Shown piece by piece: positions 5,866 to 13,119 of a stretch of DNA of 19,117 nt. The notes beneath the pieces were generated by a model, which worked only from the letters and a program-made list of their open reading frames with translations, did no database searches and was not told where the DNA came from. The position numbers and the translations under genes were made by a program. The stretch lies in contig JBCCLI010000087.1 of the NCBI GenBank assembly GCA_039026975.1, positions 1-19,117 on the forward strand, written 5' to 3'. Source of the stretch: JBCBKZ01 sp039026975. GTDB taxonomy: Bacteria; Bacteroidota; Bacteroidia; J057. Positions within the stretch are counted from its first letter, which is position 1, and each line of letters opens with the position of its first letter.

Positions 5866-8800
5866 TAACCTGAATTCGAATATATTAAACTCATCAGAGA
5901 TAGAATAAGTCAGCGTAGTTACTAAGGTCTGGTAAGGACTTAATAGTAAGCCTCCTCCATAGCCCATATGCCACTCATCACTATCTTCTCCTTCCAGCCA
6001 GACCCTACCATGGTCAAAGAATCCTACTAAGCCAATTTCCATAGGTAGCCAGTAACTCTTAGTATTAGCAAGACCTATACGTAAATCAGTGTTATGGAAG
6101 AAAGCTGCATCTCCTGCGAAACGCTCCCCACGGAACCCTCTCAGATTAGTTCTACGCCCGAGCGTATTAGCCTGGAAGAAATCATAATTCCCCCAGTTAT
6201 TAGCAAACCCTACCCTGGTAGCCCATACTATGGGCACGGGCCTTTTGGTGAAGTGGTATAGAGATAGATCCGTAGACAGACGAGTGAAGCTATTATTATT
6301 ATCACTTAAATTAGTTTTCCAACTAGTATTTACGTTCCACTTAAAGCCTCTCCGAGGAAGGAAGTTATTATCCACAGCATTTATCTGTAAATCTGCTTCC
6401 ACCCCTACATAGTGCTTAGGGTCAAAGTCTCCTGCTGTTCTCTCAGCTTCCTGCGCTATGAATCTACCTACTGTACGGTCTATTAAGTTGTAGTCATAGA
6501 CAGGCCCTATCCTAAAGGTATGCCTATTAGCACTGAAGAATTTCTTAAAACTAGGGTTAATAACGATCCTACTCTGACGAAGACGGTTGAAATCAAAGTC
6601 ATCATCATTCTCATCTGTGTAGACAGTGTTATTTCCTAGCCCAAAATAGTTACGTACATGGGTAGGCGCGAAAGCCTCTGCGTTCAATAAAAAGTCCCAC
6701 TTTCCAAATACGCCTACCTGATCCCAAGAGTAGCTACCTTGCAAGGCTTGGGTAGCAAAGGCGTACTTAGCCATAAAGCTATGTTTACTTTTATATGGCT
6801 CCTTCCTAAATCCATGGTTTGTTTTGAGAATACCTGCCCCTAACACAAAGCCGTCATCTACATTCCAACCCGGAACTATTAGGGGAAGGTAGCTGTCCAG
6901 GGTAAAGGCTTTCCGCTCATACACATTAGCTTCATTTCCTATAGTCGTTTTATTTTTGAACCCGGCATTCCAGGCTACCTCATTTCCTTCAGAGGTATCA
7001 TACACCAGGACTTTCCCTGCCTTCCCATTGGAGATCTTAGTTTCTACCTTATCGTTCCCTTGTCCTCCTATAATTCTTACTTTGATTCCTTTCTGGGTAT
7101 TCCCAGTGAGAATAAACTCATCCTTACCTTGAAATCCGTATAACCTAATCTCCTTCGTCTCATCTTTCTTAAATACTCTCTCATACATTTTGGCTTTTTC
7201 TTCACCCTTCTTATTGACGGCGTATACGGTAACCTTGGTTTGCTGGTCATTTAGCCTCTCCACTATGAATCGCTCTCTTTTATCCGTCCCCCATACATCT
7301 ACTTCCTTGGCCAGGTAGGAGTAGTATTCCTTAGCAAAGTCCGTCAGTTTAGCTCTCCTGGATTTGAGTTTATCTATAATTATGTCGCCATTAATGTCAT
7401 AGAGCTCTTTAGGCCAGGCTTCGAAAGCGGATTTCATTACTTCATCTGTCAGACGAGGCTTCATTTCTTCCGCCATATTTATCCAATCTTCCTCATCCAT
7501 TTCTGTCAGGAAGGTCCTATCAAAAAATCTTGCATTGAAGCATAGCCCCTGAATATCTCTAATGTCATAGTCAAAATCCTGGAACATTCTGGCCCCCCAT
7601 TTTCTGGAAACAAACCAGGGGATAATTCCATCCACTTTCAGAAATACCTGGTCTCTATCTCTAGGGATGGGCCGGTAGGTAGTAAAATCCCCTTCTTCTT
7701 CCTTAGCCCAACGCCACTGATCATCATGCCTATCCCAGTCTCCCAGCCAAATATCTAATAGCCTGGCTCTCAGCACTTCTTCCTGCTTAACCTTATGCTC
7801 ATAGGTATCTCTGATTTTTCTAAGCACTTTACGAGTAGACTCTACGTCTTTCGCATATCCAAAGCTGGCTACATCATCCCTGTTTTTAGCAGGTCTTTCT
7901 TCCAGGAGATATACGCCATCCCCAAAATACTCTTTAAAGTCTCCTAAGGCATCCTGCTTAGGCACATAGTAAAAATCAGGATTGGTGTGGTACACGCCAG
8001 CTGCATTGGCTAATTCAGGGACTACCCATGCCCCATAGGGGTGTGCCATAGCTAATTCATCCTGGGCAAAATCCTGTACTACAGTTCCCCTGGCAAATTC
8101 TGGAATCAGCAGTGTTACATCTTTATCTACTGAACGCATGGTGTACTGTTTCCCATTCTCATTCTCCAGACGTAAGGACTTAGTCTGGATTCCTCCACCC
8201 TTTTTGATGGGGGTTAGATTTCCATACTTAGTATTACTTAAGTCCAATGTGGGGAATTCAATCTCCGCTAGCCAAGCTTCTCTATGTAAGTCTCCTAACC
8301 ACGTACGCTGCCCTTTTTCGGCTACATAACTGGAGTCTGCCACAGCCTTTACCTTAGCCGGATGGTCAAAATCCGCATTGTCTACTTTATCACTGATCTG
8401 TAAACTTTCACTTTTGATTCTCTTTCTAAACAGTAGCTCTCCATCTGCAGATGTCTCAGAAGGGCGCCAGAATTCCATCCAGACTTCACCGTTCTTATAA
8501 TATTGTAACCTGGCAAAGCCATATCCAGCATATCCAAACTCTGACTGCCCATTCTTGACTATGTATGTTTCTTCAGAACCGGACCCACTGACTATATAAT
8601 GTCTGTCTGCTTTTACTATTCCGGTGATAGCAAAGCTTCTGGGGTCAGTAAAATACTGGAGGGTGTGCTCATGCCCAGAGGCGAACACCACATGGCCGGC
8701 ATCATAGGTTACTTCCCTGAGGATTTCTTTCAAGTGCATGTATTGGGGGTGTTTAACCTCCTGGTTAGAAATTCCGGCGTGTCTCAGGGCAGTTCCTACA

Positions 8801-9624
8801 GAGCCTAATACGGGAAGGGGAATGTATAATCCTTTATTGAACCGGGTCAAGGGAAAGATATGGTCTCTCAAGGTGAACCAGCCCCCATGAGGGCCGTCTG
8901 AAAAGAGGGGGTGGTGAAAGGCAAAAATGAAGTCTCCATCATCATTCTCATCTATGATTTCTTCGAGAACGGCCTTAAACTCATCTCGGCTCTTGACTTT
9001 ACATCCTTTATTCATGTCTGGTTCCTCTTCCCATGGATGCAGAAACCACTGAGAATCCAACAATATGAGGGTGAGGTCCTCTTCTAATTTTATGGCCTTA
9101 GGATCTCCACAACCATCTTTAGGGTAGACTACATTTTTCTTTCCTAAGTATTCTTTAGCATACTCAGCCTGCCTCAGAATAGCCTCCCTCCCACCTGCTG
9201 ACCAGTGATTCCAGTCATGATTACCTGGAATAGCATAAAGCTCCCCATCAAATTTCTTAGCTAAATCTAATTGGGCATTCATAGCCCCTTCCGCCTCTTT
9301 CCTATTCTCTGCCCCTTCTTCAGGTAAACCTGCCGGGTAAATGTTATCCCCAAGTAAAACCAGGGTAGCATTTTCCCCTTCTTTTGACAGCATGCGTCCT
9401 AAGAGTTCAAAATTAGGAGCATGCTCTTCCAGATGGGTATTTCCACCATCTCCTAATAAGTAAACCGTGTGTTTTATGGAATCCTTATTGCTTAGGGTAT
9501 AAGAGCCCGAAGGCTTAGTAGATTGATAGCGATAATGTGGCTTCGAGGTACTACAAGATACGATAAGTCCCCCGACAAAAATTACGGCTATGTATCGTAA
9601 TGTGTGGGTAAAATGGAAGTACAT
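5851..9624 (-). CDS. Outer-membrane lipoprotein: metallophosphoesterase, kinase-like region, BamA-like barrel
   Basis: I start it at the ATG at 9624-9622 (1257 residues), which gives a signal peptide with a lipobox L-I-V-S-C (Cys24); a longer frame to 9684 adds 20 unlikely residues. Residues about 50-330 carry the calcineurin-type phosphoesterase motifs in order: G-D59-G-G, G-D93-N, G-N135-H136-D, H237-H238-P and G-H318-E-H320. Residues about 470-670 hold G-G-G-x-Q-T (476 on), Y-T-M-R-S-V-D-K (K501), L-G-D-W-D-R-H-D-D-Q (628-636) and P-R-D-R-D-Q-V-F (654 on), which look like the glycine loop, lysine, catalytic loop and metal loop of a kinase-like fold. Residues about 900-1257 form a beta-barrel ending in Phe, with the BamA-type G-x-x-x-L-R-G-F-R-G segment. 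It likely sits in the outer membrane with a periplasmic or surface phosphoesterase. The substrate is unknown. Confidence 0.85.
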   Translation of the reverse strand: MYFHFTHTLRYIAVIFVGGLIVSCSTSKPHYRYQSTKPSGSYTLSNKDSIKHTVYLLGDGGNTHLEEHAPNFELLGRMLSKEGENATLVLLGDNIYPAGLPEEGAENRKEAEGAMNAQLDLAKKFDGELYAIPGNHDWNHWSAGGREAILRQAEYAKEYLGKKNVVYPKDGCGDPKAIKLEEDLTLILLDSQWFLHPWEEEPDMNKGCKVKSRDEFKAVLEEIIDENDDGDFIFAFHHPLFSDGPHGGWFTLRDHIFPLTRFNKGLYIPLPVLGSVGTALRHAGISNQEVKHPQYMHLKEILREVTYDAGHVVFASGHEHTLQYFTDPRSFAITGIVKADRHYIVSGSGSEETYIVKNGQSEFGYAGYGFARLQYYKNGEVWMEFWRPSETSADGELLFRKRIKSESLQISDKVDNADFDHPAKVKAVADSSYVAEKGQRTWLGDLHREAWLAEIEFPTLDLSNTKYGNLTPIKKGGGIQTKSLRLENENGKQYTMRSVDKDVTLLIPEFARGTVVQDFAQDELAMAHPYGAWVVPELANAAGVYHTNPDFYYVPKQDALGDFKEYFGDGVYLLEERPAKNRDDVASFGYAKDVESTRKVLRKIRDTYEHKVKQEEVLRARLLDIWLGDWDRHDDQWRWAKEEEGDFTTYRPIPRDRDQVFLKVDGIIPWFVSRKWGARMFQDFDYDIRDIQGLCFNARFFDRTFLTEMDEEDWINMAEEMKPRLTDEVMKSAFEAWPKELYDINGDIIIDKLKSRRAKLTDFAKEYYSYLAKEVDVWGTDKRERFIVERLNDQQTKVTVYAVNKKGEEKAKMYERVFKKDETKEIRLYGFQGKDEFILTGNTQKGIKVRIIGGQGNDKVETKISNGKAGKVLVYDTSEGNEVAWNAGFKNKTTIGNEANVYERKAFTLDSYLPLIVPGWNVDDGFVLGAGILKTNHGFRKEPYKSKHSFMAKYAFATQALQGSYSWDQVGVFGKWDFLLNAEAFAPTHVRNYFGLGNNTVYTDENDDDFDFNRLRQSRIVINPSFKKFFSANRHTFRIGPVYDYNLIDRTVGRFIAQEAERTAGDFDPKHYVGVEADLQINAVDNNFLPRRGFKWNVNTSWKTNLSDNNNSFTRLSTDLSLYHFTKRPVPIVWATRVGFANNWGNYDFFQANTLGRRTNLRGFRGERFAGDAAFFHNTDLRIGLANTKSYWLPMEIGLVGFFDHGRVWLEGEDSDEWHMGYGGGLLLSPYQTLVTTLTYSISDEFNIFEFRLGFYF

Positions 9625-9742
9625 GCTTGGAATTATATTATATGGATACTTGGAAGTTACTAAATAATATAGGAATCTCGTCATTTAAATATCGGAACAT
9701 CTTGACTTAATTCAAGGAAATGCGCCAACATATAATATTTAT

Positions 9743-9750
9743 TATATTTG
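9743..9750 (+). promoter_or_regulatory. Putative -7 promoter element for the haloperoxidase-family gene
   Basis: TATATTTG matches the Bacteroidota -7 consensus TAnnTTTG exactly and lies 27 bp before the preferred ATG. No TTTG stands at the expected distance upstream, so only half of the promoter is supported. The surroundings are very AT-rich. Confidence 0.35.
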
Positions 9751-9777
9751 AACCTGTCTCATAATTCATAAGTGTGC

Positions 9778-11982
9778 ATGAGAACCCTACGACTCATTAC
9801 TTATTTTCCTCTCTTGTTCTGTATCTTTTCTTCTGACATAATGGCACAGCATTCCGTAGCCAGACAGTGGAATGAGGCCTTACTTTTTGCTATTAGAAAT
9901 GATCTGGCGAGGCCTACTGTACACGCTAGAAATCTCTTTCACACCTCTGTAGCCATGTATGATGCATGGGCCCTTATGGATGAAGTAGCTGAGCCTTTCT
10001 TACTGGGGAAATCAGTAGGTGATTTTAACAGTAGCTTTGTAGCATACCTACCTAATGTGGAAATAAGCGCAGCCAGAGAGGAAGCCATCAGCTATGCTGC
10101 TCATAGGCTACTCACGCATAGATTTACGGATAAAAAAGCTGGTTTTGTAGCTATTCCTCACTTTGATTCTGTGTTAACGTCCCTAGGATATGATCCCACC
10201 TACACCTCTACTGCCTATGAAGGTGGGGATCCGGCTGCCTTGGGGAATTTTATAGCTGAGGAAATCATCGCCTTTGGCCTGACAGATAATGCTAATGAAG
10301 AGCTGGATTATGCCAATAGGTTTTATGCTTATATCAATGATCCCCTGGTCCCTACCAGAGGAGGAAATCCTTTCATAGAAGATGTCAACCGTTGGCAGCC
10401 GCTGGCCCTAAATGTATTTATTGACCAAAGTGGAAACCGCTTTGCTGACGGGTTGGTGGACTTTTTAAGTGCAGAGTGGGGAAGGGTAACGCCCTTTGCC
10501 CTGACGGGTAGAGACCTAAACATTTATGAGCGTGATGGTGATACTTACTGGGTGTACCATGATCCCAGCCCTCCTCCTTTTCTGGATATATTACAAGATG
10601 ATGATGAAAATGACTATTACAGGTGGGGTTTCGGTTTAGTATCCGCCTGGTCCAGCCACCTAGATCCGGCAGATAGTGTTATGTGGGATATTTCTCCAGC
10701 TTCCATAGGGAATATCCCCTCTTACCCTACAGACTATGCAGATTACCCCAGTTTCTACAATTTCACCAGCGGTGGAGACGCTAGCTTAGGACATGCCGTA
10801 AATCCATATACAGGAGAACCCTATGCCCCTCAAATAGTCCCCAGAGCAGATTATGCGCGTGTATTGGCGGAGTTTTGGGCCGATGGCCCGGATTCCGAGA
10901 CCCCTCCCGGACACTGGTTTACCATCATGAATTATGTGCATGACCACCCCTTATTTGAGAGAAAATTTAAGGGAGAAGGGGAAGAGCTCCCTGAACTAGA
11001 GTGGGATGTCAAAGCTTACTTAGCCCTAGGAGGGGCAGTGCATGACGCTGCTATTTCAGCCTGGGGAGTGAAGGGATATTATGATTACATACGACCTATT
11101 TCCGCCTTAAGAGCTATGGCTGACAGGGGACAGTGTTCTGATCCTACCAGACGTAGCTACAGTCCGCTAGGTGTACCCCTGTACCCCGGCTTCATTGAAT
11201 TAATTGAGCCAGGTGATCCTTTAGCGGGTTTTCAAGATAATGATGTAGGAAAGATCAAAGTTCGTGCATGGGCAGGTCCTGACTTTATTTTGGACCCTGA
11301 AACAGATATGGCGGGGGTTAGCTGGATACGGGCAGAAAACTGGTGGCCCTACCAACGCCCCACTTTTGTTACCCCTCCCTTTGCTGGTTATGTTTCTGGG
11401 CACTCTACTTTTTCAAGAGCAGCAGCAGAAGTGTTAACCCTGCTAACGGGAGATCCTTTTTTTCCCGGAGGTATGGGGGAATTTGTTGCCCCTAAAAATG
11501 AGTTCCTCGTTTTTGAAGAGGGACCTAGCCAGGACATTACCCTTCAATGGGCTACTTATAGAGATGCCTCGGACCAAACCAGCCTTTCCAGGATTTGGGG
11601 CGGTATCCATCCACCGGCAGATGATATCCCTGGTAGACTTATCGGTATACAGGTAGGGATAGACGCTTTTAATAAGGCTGAAACCTATTTTAAAGGAAGG
11701 ATAGCAAATATAGACTTAGGAGAAAAAACCTCCAGAGTATTTCCTAATCCCGTTTCCTCCTCAGAAATCCTTACCCTAGACTTTCAGGCATCAGCAAGTA
11801 TCCAGAAAGCTAGTCTAGAACTAGTAGATATGAGTGGCAGACGGGTATATAAAGAGCAAATAACGGCTATTGGAGGAACACAGAGGGTAGAAATACCTTT
11901 AGTAAGCCTTCAAACAGGATTCTATGTCCTAAAAGTAGTACTGGGAGAAAGAGTGGATCTACATAAAATTATGGTAGAATAA
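9778..11982 (+). CDS. T9SS-secreted PAP2/vanadium-dependent haloperoxidase family enzyme
   Basis: I start it at the ATG at 9778 (734 residues), because the GTG two codons earlier adds nothing. A signal peptide ends near I-M-A-Q (about residue 24). The vanadate/phosphate pocket shared by vanadium haloperoxidases and acid phosphatases is complete: K432-x6-R439-P in K-G-Y-Y-D-Y-I-R-P, S540-G-H542 in Y-V-S-G-H-S-T, and S-R605-I-W-G-G-I-H611. The K-R and R-H spacings (7 and 6) match those of fungal vanadium chloroperoxidase. From about residue 655, V-F-P-N-P-V-S and later G-x-Y-V-L-K-V form a type A T9SS sorting domain, so the product is probably exported across the outer membrane and anchored or released. 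Sequence alone does not separate haloperoxidase from phosphatase activity. It is divergent from the large phosphoesterase-barrel gene. Confidence 0.88.
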   Translation: MRTLRLITYFPLLFCIFSSDIMAQHSVARQWNEALLFAIRNDLARPTVHARNLFHTSVAMYDAWALMDEVAEPFLLGKSVGDFNSSFVAYLPNVEISAAREEAISYAAHRLLTHRFTDKKAGFVAIPHFDSVLTSLGYDPTYTSTAYEGGDPAALGNFIAEEIIAFGLTDNANEELDYANRFYAYINDPLVPTRGGNPFIEDVNRWQPLALNVFIDQSGNRFADGLVDFLSAEWGRVTPFALTGRDLNIYERDGDTYWVYHDPSPPPFLDILQDDDENDYYRWGFGLVSAWSSHLDPADSVMWDISPASIGNIPSYPTDYADYPSFYNFTSGGDASLGHAVNPYTGEPYAPQIVPRADYARVLAEFWADGPDSETPPGHWFTIMNYVHDHPLFERKFKGEGEELPELEWDVKAYLALGGAVHDAAISAWGVKGYYDYIRPISALRAMADRGQCSDPTRRSYSPLGVPLYPGFIELIEPGDPLAGFQDNDVGKIKVRAWAGPDFILDPETDMAGVSWIRAENWWPYQRPTFVTPPFAGYVSGHSTFSRAAAEVLTLLTGDPFFPGGMGEFVAPKNEFLVFEEGPSQDITLQWATYRDASDQTSLSRIWGGIHPPADDIPGRLIGIQVGIDAFNKAETYFKGRIANIDLGEKTSRVFPNPVSSSEILTLDFQASASIQKASLELVDMSGRRVYKEQITAIGGTQRVEIPLVSLQTGFYVLKVVLGERVDLHKIMVE

Positions 11983-12391
11983 ATACCATCTCGCCGATAG
12001 GTCTCTGGTAGTTACTAGTAGGCATGTAATACTTTGTCTATCCTTCCTAATGAATGCCCTGTCAAAGGTATCATCCGCCTTAATGGGCAGTTATCCATGA
12101 ATTTCAAGAATTTCGATTTTTCCTATCGAACCAATTGGGCATTAGAATAATCCAGTAAAGTGGTAATATCTGCTATTTAGGAACTATTCAAAAAACAAAC
12201 TACCTCTTTTCTGTAGTCTTGTACCAGTTGATAGTAGAAACTTGTACTGTATCATGGCCCTGCAAGCACGCCAAGTCCACTATATAGAAAGGGTCATACC
12301 ACAGGGGTAGAACGCACATTCTCACAAGTAAGATTAAGGTTAGTATCGTAAACCCACCAAGGGTTTAGGGTTGTTTTAATTGGGTGAAAGT
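11983..12391. other. Non-coding stretch after the haloperoxidase-family gene
   Basis: No gene is supported. A few frames of 15-45 codons exist (for example a short ATG frame at about 12099), but none has recognisable content or a ribosome-binding site. There is no terminator close to the stop codon at 11982. The first clear one is at 12392, so this stretch is either a long 3' untranslated region or holds a small RNA. TAAACCC (12349-12355) and GGGTTTA (12361-12367) form a 7-bp hairpin 24 bp before that terminator. Confidence 0.4.
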
Positions 12392-12419
12392 AGACTGGAC
12401 GAGTTAGTCCAGTCTTTTT
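12392..12419 (+). terminator. Strong intrinsic terminator
   Basis: AGACTGGAC (12392-12400) pairs perfectly with GTCCAGTCT (12407-12415) across a six-base loop, followed by TTTTTC. It is on the plus strand, 410 bp after the nearest plus-strand stop codon, which raises the question of which transcript it ends. Confidence 0.8.
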
Positions 12420-12490
12420 CTAAGCTTGACGGTTCTACGGCTCTCTAAAAGACATGTAAGAATTAGTATAAACTTTCATTTTTTTTCCCT

Positions 12491-12520
12491 GACCATTCAA
12501 TTCCAATATTGGACCATTAA
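12491..12520. repeat. Direct repeat flanking a palindrome, upstream of a promoter
   Basis: GACCATTCAA (12491-12500) recurs as GACCATTAA (12512-12520), a 21-bp period or about two helical turns. Between them is the perfect 12-bp palindrome TCCAATATTGGA (12502-12513). The set ends about 10 bp before the predicted -33 element of the next gene, so it could be an activator or repressor site. Confidence 0.4.
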
Positions 12521-12530
12521 CACGAGATTC

Positions 12531-12562
12531 ATTGATATCGTTAGTCCTAGTACGTAATTTTG
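12531..12562 (+). promoter_or_regulatory. Bacteroidota-type promoter for the small membrane protein
   Basis: ATTG (12531-12534) precedes TAATTTTG (12555-12562) by 20 bp. The second element matches TAnnTTTG exactly and the first differs from TTTG by one base. Transcription would start near 12569, leaving a leader of about 88 nt before the ATG at 12657. Confidence 0.55.
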
Positions 12563-12656
12563 AATAGTCTTTCAATTATAACAGCTATCTGCTAAAATAT
12601 CTATAATTAAGGACTACAAATGGTGAATAAACATTAACAGAGGAACCTAATCTAAT

Positions 12657-13016
12657 ATGATTTCACTGGCAACATTATTTCTAATTACCTTTTGCCTCAT
12701 CCTCATTACCCCTATAGTCTACGCATTATGCAAGAAGATCAAGAAGAAGGCCATTTTGAAAGCTTTCCTTAATGACATTCTCAGATTTGGGTTGAAAGCA
12801 GCCTGTATCATTAGCATTTTTGTGGCTGTGGATGGATTCATTCTTACTTCACCTGAAACTGCTAAAGAAGCAGGGCTAGATTATAGCCAACTATTTTTCC
12901 AGCCTGTGGATGCAGAACAAAACCTAAGCGAAGCGCAAGTGAGAGTTTCTCCCTCAAACCTACAGCAGGTTAATTTGTCGGAGATAGAGAAAGAGCTTAG
13001 CAAGAACATTCAATAA
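12657..13016 (+). CDS. Small two-helix membrane protein of unknown function
   Basis: I do not recognise a family. The 119-residue product has a hydrophobic segment at residues about 3-25, a lysine-rich turn (K-K-I-K-K-K at about 26-31) and a second hydrophobic segment at about 43-63, followed by a polar, acidic and glutamine-rich tail of about 55 residues. By the positive-inside rule the turn is cytoplasmic, so both ends would face the periplasm. It is transcribed alone, with a well-matched promoter upstream and a hairpin terminator 24 bp downstream, which supports it being a real gene. It converges on the HerA-like gene. Confidence 0.65.
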   Translation: MISLATLFLITFCLILITPIVYALCKKIKKKAILKAFLNDILRFGLKAACIISIFVAVDGFILTSPETAKEAGLDYSQLFFQPVDAEQNLSEAQVRVSPSNLQQVNLSEIEKELSKNIQ

Positions 13017-13040
13017 GTTTAACATCGGTATGAGTAATAA

Positions 13041-13076
13041 GAGCCATATTCTTTACGGATATGGCTCAATTCTTTT
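13041..13076 (+). terminator. Hairpin terminator between convergent genes
   Basis: GAGCCATAT (13041-13049) pairs perfectly with ATATGGCTC (13059-13067) across nine bases. AATTCTTTT follows on the plus strand, a weak but acceptable T-run. It ends the small membrane protein transcript and may also act on the opposing HerA-like transcript, although the minus-side T-run is poorer. Confidence 0.6.
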
Positions 13077-13119
13077 AGCATGACAACTGGTAGCGCCCAG
13101 CTAGGGTAGCCACTACTCC

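Noticed and set aside
9625..9684. Upstream extension of the barrel protein by 20 residues
   Set aside because: The extension would put charged residues and a second hydrophobic stretch ahead of a lipoprotein signal peptide that is complete when started at 9624.
12048..12325. Short frames in the gap after the haloperoxidase-family gene (16-45 codons)
   Set aside because: No similarity to any family I know, no ribosome-binding site or promoter, and the frames change every few dozen bases, as expected by chance.
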